A stretch of 28,697 nucleotides of DNA from contig NW_022205128.1 of assembly GCF_008831285.2 (NCBI RefSeq), forward strand, positions 1-28,697. Direction: 5' to 3'. This DNA comes from Nymphaea colorata (taxonomy: Eukaryota > Streptophyta > Magnoliopsida > Nymphaeales > Nymphaeaceae). The notes under the pieces were generated by a model. That model did no database searches. It was not told the origin of the DNA and saw nothing but the letters and a program-made list of their open reading frames with translations. Made by a program: the position numbers and the translations under genes. Shown piece after piece: positions 19,657 through 28,697 of this stretch (position 1 is its first letter; every line of letters begins with the position of its first letter).

Positions 19657-20383
19657 TCCCACAATAAATCTTACTTTATAATTTTGATCCTGCCAATCGC
19701 TGATAAAATATAGAAAAAGTCTCAAAAAAATCAAATTAGCATTCCTTCCATAAAAAAAATCAAAGATCACCCCCAAGTGTCCTTCCTGCTGACTGGATAA
19801 TTTATGATTTTTAGTTTAGGACAGGGATACTAATAATGCATGTGCGGTTGCAGTTCCGATGTTATCTATTCGAAAATACTGTCAAAGTGAGAGGCCATTA
19901 AATCTTAATAGATAAAGAGGTCTCGTAAGGCGTTGGCTTGGTGGATTCATCATTTTTGGTATGCTTATAATTTATAATGTGCATGAACATAACTTTCCGA
20001 AACGCTGGATTTCCCTAGAATGTCCAATTCGCCCTTTGTGTGGCTCAGGGGCTATGGGATAGAGTGGCTCCTTTGGTCTTGGGATGGTTTTTTGATGATC
20101 CATACTTTTTATTTGCATGTTGCTCGTTTGAAAGATGCAAACGCAAGTGCTTTCCTGCGCAAAAGTAGATATCTTGGAGAGGCTCTACAGCGAAGGAATG
20201 ATCCTATTGGCGCCTTCAAGAATCTATTTCAAACAAAGATCGTATGGTCAGCATTCCTGTCTCCAGCAATCCTCCTAAATTTATTCCGATTTCATTTCCT
20301 CATTCGAGAAAAATCACCCTTCTCCCAATCTATCCCGTTTCCTCCACACAATCTATCGCTAGAATATTAATCAAACAGTATCA
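19657..20383. other. Intergenic stretch with a doubtful ORF
   Basis: The first about 360 bp are AT-rich, with the secreted-protein promoter at the left. From ATG 20020 a plus frame is open for 116 codons and more (VARLKDANASAFLRKSRYLG looks helical). Another frame from ATG 20198 runs in phase into the SNARE start at 20384. Neither has a recognisable motif. Either could be an upstream exon of the SNARE gene or chance. Confidence 0.35.
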
Positions 20384-20727
20384 ATGGCTCGCAGATCCTC
20401 CACCACCCAACTCGCAGAACTCAACGCCGCCCTCCTCGCGCAAAACCAGCAACTGGCAGGCACCGCACGAGTTGCCCAGGAAGCTCTGGGCACCCAGAAC
20501 AACATCCAAAACGAACTCTATCGCCAGCGCGGAGTCATCGAAAACAACATCGACCGCGTAATTATCAATTAAGTCAGAATCAGGACATAAAGGGAGAGCT
20601 GGCAAAGGCCAACAAGAAGACCAACGAGATGCGAAGGCGCAACTTCTGCACTAAGTGCATGCTATGGATCGTGCTGCTACTGCTTTTCGCCGCCAACATC
20701 GGACTCATCATCTGGAAGGTAGTCTGA
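20384..20727 (+). CDS. Small tail-anchored SNARE-like protein
   Basis: With a 20-nt intron (20558-20577) removed it is 107 residues. It is a single helix with SNARE-like heptads (ELNAALLAQNQQLAGTARVA; NNIQNELYRQRGVIENNIDR; NQDIKGELAKANKKTNEM), a basic RRRN collar, Cys residues (FCTKC) and a C-terminal membrane anchor (LWIVLLLLFAANIGLIIW) followed by KVV. The topology and length fit a Bet1- or Vti1-type Q-SNARE for vesicle fusion. The class is not certain because the zero-layer residue cannot be fixed by eye. The N-terminus could extend upstream. It is followed 48 bp later by METTL14 on the same strand. Confidence 0.7.
20558..20577 (+). other. 20-nt intron in SNARE-like gene
   Basis: GTAATTATCAATTAAGTCAG. 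It joins ENNIDR to NQDIKGEL, and the TM anchor then falls in frame. Confidence 0.85.
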
Positions 20728-20775
20728 GCGTCCTGATCCTTCCCCTCCCCACACTCACTATCACCACTATAATTG

Positions 20776-21862
20776 ATGAATAGCAAGCCAACAATTAATA
20801 TCCCATACTCCACCACCGACAACCTCATCCTAAAATACGTACTGGTCGCCCCACCAAGGATAACAGCTTCAATGCGCAGTACGTGAAGACTGGCGAACGG
20901 CCTCAGAACTTCATCAAGAACGTTGACCCTGCAGTGCGGTACATCAAGTACCCCCGGATGTCGCTGTTGATGCAGGAGAAGAACAGCTGGACCAAGAAAC
21001 GCAACCACCCGCCAGTCTACATCAAGGCCGACGTGGAGGACTACGACCTCGCCTCCCTGGGCAAGTTCGATGTGGTCTACTGCGACCCCCCATGGGAAGA
21101 GTACGAACGCAGAGCGAAAAAGCTAGGCCTGTTCCAGGAAAACACCAAATACTACAAGTGTAAGTCCTGCATAACATAGCGATGGCTCTGTAGCAGCTGA
21201 AGAAGGTGAAGGTGGGGGAGATCAGCGACAGTCCATCCTTCATTTTCCTGTGGGCGGGGACGGACCACCTCTAAGACGCAAGGGAATTGCTCAAAGAGTG
21301 GGGCTTCAAGCGTTGCGAGGACATTGTGTGGGTGAAGACCAACTAAACGCGCAAGAAGATCCCCCAATACTCTGAGGAGTCGATTTTCACGCGGGTGAAG
21401 GAGCACTGCCTGATGGGCTACAAGGGCGACTCTAAGAAGGCCTTCGACAACAACTTCATCCATCCCAACATCGACATCGACGTCGTCATCACCTAAGAGC
21501 CAGAAATCGGCCAACTCACCAAGCCATCGGAAGTGTACGACATCATTTAACGCTTCTGTCTGGGCAGGAAGAGGATTTAGCTCTTTGGGACGAAGAACAA
21601 CATACGAAATGGGTGGCTAACCATCGGAAACCAGATCCCGTAGACTAAGTTCATCCTCAGCGAGTATAACAAGTGGTTCGAGCCAGTCGCTGAAATACCC
21701 AGCCACTTCCACGGAGGCAGAAGCACAGGCACTACTCCTGGCATCGAAAGCGTAAGGCCGAAGGAGGACACCCACCAGAGCCAAAACCAGCTGGTAAGTC
21801 AGCGTTCGCTTACCGAAGAGGACGGAAAGCGGAGCATGGCCAAGAGCGATACGGGGAAGTGA
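20776..21862 (+). CDS. METTL14: METTL14-type m6A methyltransferase subunit (MT-A70 family)
   Basis: It matches METTL14, partner of METTL3 in mRNA m6A writing. With two 20-nt introns (20839-20858, 21160-21179) it is 348 residues. Conserved blocks are NAQYVKTGERPQNF, PPVYIKADVEDYDL, KFDVVYCDPPWEEYERR, SPSFIFLWAG, WGFKRCEDIVWVKTN, RVKEHCLMGYKG, DIDVVITEEPEIG, DIIERFCLGRKRIELFG and GWLTIGN. It carries DPPW, as plant MTB does, where human METTL14 has EPPL. Three invariant Glu (EEPEIG, IIERF, IELFG) are TAA 21494-21496, TAA 21548-21550 and TAG 21578-21580. The human-type RGG tail is absent; it ends RSMAKSDTGK. The stop lies 32 bp from the convergent kinase stop. Confidence 0.93.
20839..20858 (+). 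other. 20-nt GC-rich intron in METTL14
   Basis: GTACTGGTCGCCCCACCAAG. It joins NLILKY to DNSFNAQYV (human: NDYCQHFV). Confidence 0.75.
21160..21179 (+). other. 20-nt intron in METTL14
   Basis: GTAAGTCCTGCATAACATAG has a canonical GTAAGT donor and a CATAAC element. It joins TKYYKS to MALEQLKKV. Confidence 0.9.
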
Positions 21863-21894
21863 TGTTGAATAACTTATGAAGTAAATTTATTATA

Positions 21895-23752
21895 TCAATA
21901 AAACATCAATCTTTTGCGGTTGGTGATGTAGGAGTCGACGGTGATCTGGTCCTTCTTCAGACTCAAGAAATTCTATATATCCTTATAGGTGAGGAAGGAT
22001 GAGTAATTCTTGATGTCGAAGCATTCCTTGATGAGGGTGGTGGTGGAGTAGATCAGCAATATGCAGTGACCCAGCATCAGCAAAGTAGTGTTATGCTAGT
22101 GCTCGATGAGGCTGTCGTACTTCTGGAAGATGTTGAAAAGGAAATTGACCATGTAGTCCAAGGTTTGCACTGCCTAGCCGAAATGCTCCTGTCCTTGGAT
22201 GTAGTACTCCAATTCACTGCAATACTTCTTGTAGTATTCATCCCTGACCTCTCTCAACTTCTTCTCCCTCAAACTGGCATTATCTCCTTCGTAGATAACC
22301 TCCTTCCTTTCTACCTTTTCTCCGATTTCCGCCAGGATGTCCATCAGCCACTTCGTCAGCTTGAACAGCTAGTTGTTGTTGCTGTAGTCACTCACCTTCA
22401 GCGTCAGCAGGAACTTGAAGATGAGCCGAGCGTAGTGCAGGATGTTCACGCATTATTTGAAACTCAAAATACCAGAAAGGATGCGCAGTCCTGAGATGTG
22501 GGCCTTGGGAGGATCGGCTTGCTCCTTGTGTTCCTTGTTGAGAGATTTTTGGTATTAGTTTTGGATGGTTCTCTGACTAGAAATTGCTCTCCTGTCCTTA
22601 CTTGGGTATTTATCGTTGGGCAAGTCCATGATGTTTTTGCTGGTATGCAGTAGAGGCGCAAAGACAGAAACCGTTGGCTTTTGGCCGTCATTCTATTTCC
22701 TATTCACGACCTGCTGAGACATGAAGTTAACCTCCGTGGGATGCTCGTTTTTGAAGGCGTTTCCGAATGTCTTTAGCACTTTGTGCGAGTCTTCGCCCTG
22801 GTAGGAGGGAGTGCGGAGCCGGTCGTCGCTGGCTTGCCCGTATCCCTTGTTGTTCATCTGCAGGAAGAGCTGGTTGGGTTGGGACTTGCGGAAAAAGGGG
22901 AAATTCCTTAACTCAGGCACGCTTATTCTCTTGCTTTCGTCCACCTCCATGCAGGCCAGTATCACTTCTCTCAGTTCAGCCGACACTTCTGATCTGATCT
23001 GCGCCCTCCCAATCGGAATCGACAAGCTCTGCCTTAGCTAATTTTCGGTTTTGCAGTTCGAGTAGGGAGTGAAGCCGTGCAAAAGCTCAAAAATCAGCAC
23101 TCCAAACGCCCAAACGTCAGTCTTAGGACCATAGATGTTGTTGACGAAGCCCTCAGGAGACATGTAGAGGGGTGATCCGATGCTCATATCTTTGAACTTT
23201 TCCCTTAATAAAGAAAGCTCTACCTTGTAAACTTTGCGAAGCCAAAATCTGCGATTTTTGCCTTTCCATTGTGGATGAATATGTTGGCGATCTTGATGTC
23301 ACGGTGGATGACTTGATTTTCGTTGAGGTATACGAGTCCTTCGAAGATGTCCCTGATGTAAGTTTGCGCCTTTCCCTCTGGAAAATACTTCTGTTTCCTC
23401 AATTTGGACTCCAAGTCGCCCTCGTTGCAGAGCTCCGTGATGATGTAGCAGTTGCGGTTGCTGGTGAAGACGTCAAAGCACCGAAGCACGCTGGGATGGT
23501 TCAGTTTCTTCAGTACGTCGATCTACGAGAAGAGCAGCTCTTCCAGCTTCTTCGACTTCAGCGACTCCAGTTCCACTATCTTGATGGCCACGATATCGTC
23601 TTTATGAGGAGGAAGGTACTTGTGAGTTCATTGGTGCCGCTATATACTTTGGAGAAGTTGCCCTGGCCTAGGAGGTCGGAGAACTTGAAGATGTAGTTTT
23701 GGATCTTCTTGTAAACGGCTGGCTGCTAGAGCGGTACGGGTGCGATTTTCAT
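21895..23752 (-). CDS. ULK-like Ser/Thr protein kinase, alpha-C Glu encoded by TAG
   Basis: With two 20-nt introns (23600-23619, 23204-23223) it is 605 residues, ATG 23750-23752 to TGA 21895-21897. The kinase domain shows LLGQGNFSKVYSG, VAIKIVELE, SEIDVLKKLNHPS, HRDIKIANI, ADFGFAKF and GSPLYMSPEG (the usual APE alanine is missing one place on), followed by YGPKTDVWAFGVLIFELLHG. The pattern resembles the many ULK/ATG1-like kinases of ciliates. The alpha-C glutamate is TAG (23523-23525). A roughly 330-residue helical C-terminal region (EVRDEYYKKYCSELEYYIQG, then FLFNIFQKYDSLIEHEHN) is typical of ULK MIT-like tails, though this is inference. It is predicted active. Confidence 0.9.
23204..23223 (-). 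other. 20-nt intron in ULK-like kinase
   Basis: The minus strand reads GTAGAGCTTTCTTTATTAAG. It joins GFAKFTR to EKFKDMSIGSP in the activation loop. Confidence 0.88.
23600..23619 (-). other. 20-nt intron in ULK-like kinase
   Basis: The minus strand reads GTACCTTCCTCCTCATAAAG. It joins GTNELT to NDIVAIKIV, with the catalytic lysine right after. Confidence 0.88.
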
Positions 23753-24002
23753 TGATTTACTCGACTATTCTAACTTTGAAGGAATAAAATATACAAGCAA
23801 TCATTTATAAACTATTGTTTAGACACTTTAAACTAAGGCAACAAAGTGAAAACCTCCATGGGGGAACTCTCATTAAATCAATACAATAAAGGTAATAAAG
23901 GATGGTGATGGTGGTGGGGTGATATGATGGGTGTGTTCTGATGGAAAATAATAAATATCATTTTTATGATATGGATATTTTAGTTGGATATTATAAAGTC
24001 CT

Positions 24003-26528
24003 TCAATAGTTGGATGCATTTGCAGTCGGGGAGCTACTCTCTTTGACTTCCTCTTTCTCGTAATCCTTCAAGATCTATAGGGCATACTGTGCCAAATCAA
24101 TCATCTAACATAGCGAATAAGATTCACCCTATTTCTACTTCTACTGTTACTTCTATCTCTATTTCAGTTTGCCCTTTTCCTTTTCTTTTTATTTTTCCTT
24201 CTCCTTCTCCCTCTATATATTGATGATGGGGATAATGAGTGGTTCTATGTTGTTATAGTTTTCATTGTTTAATTGAAGGAATAGGCGAACCTTCACATGG
24301 ATGAAGTATAAGAATAGTGAGCGTTTGCTATAAGTAGAAGCCACTTCAGGAGTAAGTGCAAATTATCTTTCCAAGCAATCCATACTATATCTGTAGTATT
24401 TCTTCATCTTCACCGTACACTCTTCCGCAATTTTAGCAAGAGTCTCTTTTATATCTTCCTCTTAGACCCCATAAACAGCTGCCTTGAATTCTCTCTTCAG
24501 CTAGAAGAAAGATTACTGGTTGGCCTCTACATCATTGTACTGCTATTCATAATTCTTCATCACGTATTTCAAATGCTCGTTGACTCTACTCCGATTCTTA
24601 TCCTAAAACTACACTATCTTGCCATAGGTCTTCTCCATATATGCGTCCACCTATTTGTTATAGTCGAATTCATCGATGTAAACCTTTTACCCAATTTCTT
24701 TCAAAAGCTATCGACCTTTTGCGAGGTCCTGGAGGCAATATTGGCAAACGAGCCTGATATTGAACATGGATTCGTAGAGACTCATGTAAAACACGCAGAT
24801 GTACCGAACTATGTTCACCATCTTGTTGTCTTCCTTGTTCTTCAGAAGAGTCTACAGGATGTCTGGTTTCAGCTTTCGCTTCCATCGAATCAACGAATTT
24901 ATCTTCCAGAAACGGGATGAGGCTGAAATTTAGGAACTCTATTGCTTCACTCCTAAGAAATTGTCAAAAATTGAAAGGGAAAGCTCCTCACTCTCGATTA
25001 GATTGATATGCTATGCTGAAAGGTATTAGGTAAAACTAGTCCCTAAGACTGAGCATACATATTTTTTATTTCCCATCTCTTCAGATTTCTTTAATTCCCC
25101 TTTGAGGAATCGTCTGAACGCTGGATAATCATTGGCTGGAGTGGTAAATTGTTTACAGCATTCCTTTCCATTGAGGAGATAGCTTCCAACCATAACGAAC
25201 CTCCAAGCTTCACTGGCTTTTTCCCTTTCTAACTTTATATCCCTCATGCAAAGTTTTTCGTTGATGTCTTTCGTAATCTTTTTCTCCTTATATTTCTCAT
25301 CGTAGGTGTCGATGATAGTGTCCATACCATAAAGCAAATCACAAAAGATTTGGTCTGCAGTCCCTTCGATCTATTCGTCTTAGTAGCTTAGGTGCTCATT
25401 TGGAGCTGAGAATTGATCATAAGGTTGCGGAGTAGCAGCGTAAGCAATTGATTGCTCAATTGAGCATGGATTTTTGAGCAAGCCTAGAGCCGCAAGGAGT
25501 GGAGCCTGATAGCTGAGAGTAGACTTTAGGGTGAGCTGATTAAAGACAATATACTTAGGGTGTAGCTGAGGATAGTGATTTTTAGTATATTTATTGTGCT
25601 TAATGATTTCTCCTCCCAGTTCTTTGATCATCTATATACTCTATGGGCCATAGTTGATTCCAGTATTGCGAAGATCCACCAAATTATTAAGGTTCATCAA
25701 TACCTACGCCCTGTTGCTGCTGCTTGAATTCATGCTGAAAGTGTATCTCTTTAGCGTTATTTTTTGCATATCCATGATGGCGTCGCCCTTATCTTTGGCG
25801 GGAAATTCAGTCTACCAAAGCTATTTGTATATTTTCGTAAAAGCCAACATTTTGATCCTACGGTAGCTTTTCTTGGTGAATTGTATGTTCATCAAAGTCT
25901 TTAACATCTTTTTAACGTATAATTATGCAACTGGCTCCATGGCCTAGGGAATATACAATTCTCGTCTTTTCTTATCACTGATTGCTAAAATTTCCTTTTA
26001 ATACCTTTCCATTAAGCTCTACTTTACCACTCTCACTTTCATTATGTCTCCACAGCTATTCTCCACTTTTTTGATCTGCTAATTGACGCTTCGCTTGCAT
26101 CTCTAATTCTATATTTTGATTTGTTTTTTTAGTTCGTCCTCATGAATATAGCTAAAATATTTATTTCCTAGGATTTCCTGCAAGTTTAGCAATTCCTCTT
26201 CAGTGGTCTTGAAGGTAATCGGAATGTACTTATCGTGCAGATGGTACAGTTCCACCATATACGAAAACATCAGATTGAATTTTAAGTCATTGGGGCCGAC
26301 TTTCTATCTCAAGCAGGGATCGATTTCGTAGATGCTGTGGGAGAAGAGCAGGAAAACGTCGATGAGAGATTGGCTGTAATCTGCCAGTGTGTTGAATTAT
26401 AAGAGGTAACGCTCGCCTGCCGGCTGAGTATAGGTTGGGTAGTAGACGTTGCTTCGCCGGTAATAGAGATGGTTTTTAACTCGCTTTTTAAGGTCATGAC
26501 GATATTGCTTTGGCTTGGAATCGGCCAT
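24003..26528 (-). CDS. 841-residue helical protein, intronless, unknown
   Basis: A single minus-strand frame of 842 codons from ATG 26526-26528 to TGA 24003-24005 has more than 40 TAA/TAG sense codons, so standard-code calling sees only fragments. It begins MADSKPKQYRHDLKKRVKNH. The body is helix-rich without signal peptide or membrane span. A central region has HYPQLHPKYIVFNQLTL, and a later one has RYICVFYMSLYESMFNIR and CQYCL. A Lys/Glu run lies near the end (about 24125-24230), where Glu is mostly TAA/TAG, and the terminus is SSSPTANASNY. No family is recognised. It is divergent from the membrane-protein gene at 26637, with 108 bp of AT-rich DNA between. Confidence 0.88.
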
Positions 26529-26636
26529 CGTGTACCCTCAAATTACCACTTATATAAATATTCTAATCCTCGTATAAGTATAAAAAACCCAAAGCTTATA
26601 TACATTTGAGCAATCAATACCCCTCTTAGGCGTGGA
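26529..26636. promoter_or_regulatory. Short bidirectional promoter region
   Basis: There are only 108 bp between two divergent starts. It is AT-rich, with TATAAATA and TATAAAAAA-like tracts near each side. The role is inferred from position. Confidence 0.4.
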
Positions 26637-27623
26637 ATGAAGTTATTTTTAATCATATAGTGTTTGTCTTTACAGTTTTTCCTTCTTTGGAAAATGGGAG
26701 ATTGGAGAGGCAAGGCATCTACATGTTGATATCGATAATCTCACGAAAAATATGACTTTTGAAGTTAAATTCGGAGTCAATATAGGTCCAAGATAAAGCA
26801 AATGGGAAGAAACGATGACTATTACGCATTTCCAGGAAAGTTCTGCATTTATTATTAATTTTATTCCACAAAAATAATACTAGCAATTCGTTTTGATATT
26901 GTGACGCTTCAATAAAGGCCCCCATGCTAGCCTCCACCAAAATGGTAATGTAATCTTGATATTATTTTCCTTTTTATATCTGGAATTGATAGAAGGATTA
27001 AACTTGGTCGAAATATAGTTATTTCTGATCGCAGCGTTGATAACACAGTCTGGGTATCATCCATTGCAATTGTAGAGTGAGAATTGCTCAAAATGTTGGA
27101 TTATCTAAGTTCAACGGAAATCATCATCTCAAATAGAAATTAATTAAATAAATCAACCCCGGGTAGATCCTAACGTTGCAATCCTTTGGAGGATTGCCTC
27201 ATTTTAAATCAAAAGTTTCTATTGGCGTTTTAAAGGCAATACTTCTATCTGAGATTATAATATTAATCATATTCGCCGATGAGCAACTCCAAATATCATT
27301 CCAAAAAGCACAGATAGACCAGCTAGAAGATATCAAGCCGTCCCTTTTTGATGCAAATACCCTCAACCAAGAAAATGGTCACAAATCTTTATCTGAATAA
27401 TACCCCTATATTTTAATCACTCTCCACGAAGAAAAAGACTTCTGAAATCACCTGTGACTACAATAGAGATGACCTTCCAGCAGTCCCCAATCCCTTCTTC
27501 GCAATCCCGGTAGATTTGAAGGACTACTAAGATGAATTCTCTGAGGAAATCTTCCTTTGTGAGGATTAAATCACCACTAATACAAAAAACGATGAACCGT
27601 CATTAGAAAGCTCAGATAAATGA
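26637..27623 (+). CDS. Single-pass membrane protein with signal peptide and several mini-introns
   Basis: ATG 26637 opens MKLFLII. With introns at 26660-26675 (16 nt), 26901-26917 (17), 27054-27075 (22) and 27109-27136 (28) the frame reads YFSFFGKWEIGEARHLHV, DNLTKNMTFEVKFGVNIG (two N-glycosylation sites), CEPPPKWEC, TVWSENCSKCWIIEKLIKEI, a membrane helix VLKAILLSEIIILIIF, then a charged tail. A last frame (TSEITCDYNRDDLPAVPNPF ... EPSLESSDK) ends at TGA 27621-27623; the change into it near 27400-27430 is not solved. The likely topology is a Cys-containing glycosylated ectodomain outside and an acidic tail inside. No family is recognised. Confidence in single introns is moderate because lengths vary. 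Confidence 0.6.
26660..26675 (+). other. Candidate 16-nt intron
   Basis: GTGTTTGTCTTTACAG. It joins MKLFLIIY to FSFFGKWEIG. Unspliced, the frame stops at about codon 31. Confidence 0.55.
26901..26917 (+). other. Candidate 17-nt intron
   Basis: GTGACGCTTCAATAAAG. It joins EQFVLIL to PPCEPPPK. A lost T at 26895 would be the alternative. Confidence 0.5.
27054..27075 (+). other. Candidate 22-nt intron
   Basis: It starts GTATCATCC and ends CAATTGTAG. It joins DNTVW to SENCSKCW and avoids a TGA just after. Confidence 0.55.
27109..27136 (+). other. Candidate 28-nt intron
   Basis: It starts GTTCAACGG and ends TCAAATAG. It joins KCWIIE to KLIKEINPGE and brings the membrane helix into frame. Confidence 0.6.
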
Positions 27624-28160
27624 TTGAAGGCTAAGATTCCATCTAGAGTTTGATACATTCATATTCTTTTGCTTGAACATCAGTATTTTATAAAATTTAT
27701 ATCATCCCATCAGAAATAAGTATTTCTATTTGCTCATCATTTTTCTATCTTTTTTTTTATTTGGTCTGGACCATCCAAAGACAATCAAAAGGAAGCTCTT
27801 AGCTTTTTAGAGGGCACAAGATAAGAAAATCGAATAGAATTTATGTGGAGTATAAAGAATTAATGTTTATATTCTCTATTTAAGCATCATTTTTACCTTA
27901 TTGACCGAATGAGCATCATAATTCATATGTGGTCAATAGGATTAAGTTTCGTATTTTGGAATTTTGAAAAATAAAATAAAAAATAATAAAGCAAGTTGTA
28001 CGAGCCTATATCCGCATTTATTCTGATAAGTAAAAGTAGAACTCAAGATAAAGCCTATGTGGAACACCAAAATATATTTTACATAAAAATATGATTGCTC
28101 TTTAAGTGTATTAATCACAGTCTATCTTCAACATTATTTGATAAAACTATTAACAAATAA
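27624..28160. other. AT-rich intergenic interval
   Basis: 540 bp of AT-rich DNA between two convergent gene ends. It holds poly-T and poly-A runs and no frame with protein-like composition on either strand. I see nothing supportable in it. Confidence 0.5.
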
Positions 28161-28697
28161 TCACGGCTTCTCTTATGGCTTGGTCAAATTCCTAAGATGA
28201 ATGATTGAATTATTGATGGTCTTTTTGCATTCTTCAATAATGGCCTCGGTATTCAAAAATCCATGGGAGAGCTCATCGTAAAGATGCACTCGCAATCTAT
28301 ACCTGATTCCACCATCTTTTGCATCAGGACCAAGCTGTCATCTAGCAGAGGGTCTCTATTTCCAACGGTGATGATTGTCCTTGGCCATTTCAGCGGAAAA
28401 CGGCTGTCACCCTTCTCTCCGCCTACGTATTCCTACGTCAGAAGGATTGGACTTGCCAAAGGATCTTTGCCCTTCTCAGCGTCAAATTTAAGATATGATT
28501 CCAGGCATAGAAGAAGGATCCTTGGCCAAAGAAGAGGGTCAGTGATTGAATAAATTCTGGAAGGAGTAAAATTTTTCCTAAGGTCCAGAGACGGATAGGT
28601 TAAGTAGATTCCGTTTGGAATTTTTTCTTTGTTCTTGAGGATGAGGCCGGTTAGGGAGCAGGCGATATTTCCTCCTGCAGAATCTCCAGCTAGGTAA
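28161..28697 (-). CDS. Hormone-sensitive-lipase-type alpha/beta hydrolase, 5' part outside window
   Basis: The window end cuts the gene, and only the C-terminal part is present, with the stop at TGA 28161-28163. It shows the nucleophile elbow YLAGDSAGGNIACSL (Ser of GDSAG), YLTYPSLDLR, the acid motif VGNRDPLLDDS and the histidine in DELSHGFLN, the HSL/GDXG family triad in correct order. It would hydrolyse carboxylic esters; the substrate is unknown. Between ESGI and RVHLYDEL near 28297 the frame changes. A lost base gives the best family match (SGIRLRVHLYDELSHGFL); a 14-nt GT..AG is a weaker alternative. A TAG at the TEEY segment reads as Glu. Confidence 0.85.

Noticed and set aside
22066-22494. 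142-codon plus-strand ORF
   Set aside because: It is antisense to the helical C-terminal region of the ULK-like kinase gene, which is open through TAA/TAG.
1-28697. Gln reading of TAA/TAG (Tetrahymena/Paramecium code)
   Set aside because: Most diagnostic columns (kinase alpha-C, METTL14, Rab, ELP3) demand Glu. Only neutral positions tolerate Gln.

Overview
The window is macronuclear DNA of a ciliate. It opens with 15 tandem CCCCAA telomere repeats, genes sit tens of bases apart, and coding frames are full of TAA and TAG while ending only at TGA. In this window TAA and TAG fall repeatedly on positions that are invariant glutamate in well-known families: the alpha-C Glu of a kinase, three Glu of METTL14, ELP3, and the Rab 'SVEEVF' segment. 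The code therefore looks like the peritrich nuclear code (TAA/TAG = Glu, TGA = stop) rather than the usual ciliate Gln code. A CCCCAA telomere with this code points to a peritrich-like oligohymenophorean. No species is claimed.

Most apparent frameshifts disappear when very short GT...AG introns are removed. The usual length is exactly 20 nt, with others of 16-28 nt. After removal, most recognisable genes become intact with correct length arithmetic: DCC1, Rab, both kinases, METTL14, a SNARE and several unknowns. Standard-code ORF calling therefore misses or shreds nearly every gene here. Two whole genes at 7138-9523 and an 841-codon gene at 24003-26528 appear only when TAA/TAG are read through.

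Layout. Segment 1 (1-13505) runs from a left CCCCAA telomere to a GGGGTT array in the orientation of a right telomere, so it looks like a complete 13.5-kb chromosome. It carries a coiled-coil gene, DCC1 (clamp loader), a basic small protein, a ciliate multi-pass membrane protein with frame breaks, a possible small secreted protein, a PH-like plus CAMK-like kinase, two coiled-coil genes on the minus strand, an unknown gene, a Rab GTPase and a PPP4R1-like HEAT protein.

Segment 2 (13506-28697) starts abruptly inside the 3' end of an ELP3 gene on the minus strand. It continues with an unknown minus gene, a poorly resolved stretch (16.3-17.2 kb), two unknown plus genes, a secreted protein with a duplicated module (minus), a SNARE-like gene, METTL14 (plus), a ULK-like kinase (minus), the 841-aa protein (minus), a membrane protein (plus) and the 3' part of a hormone-sensitive-lipase-type hydrolase (minus), cut by the window end.

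The junction at 13476-13505 is either a chimeric join of two chromosomes or a real interstitial telomere. The loss of the last conserved ELP3 residues exactly there favours a join. No operon-like or defence system is visible. The most notable biology is the combination of code, miniature introns and compact chromosome structure.
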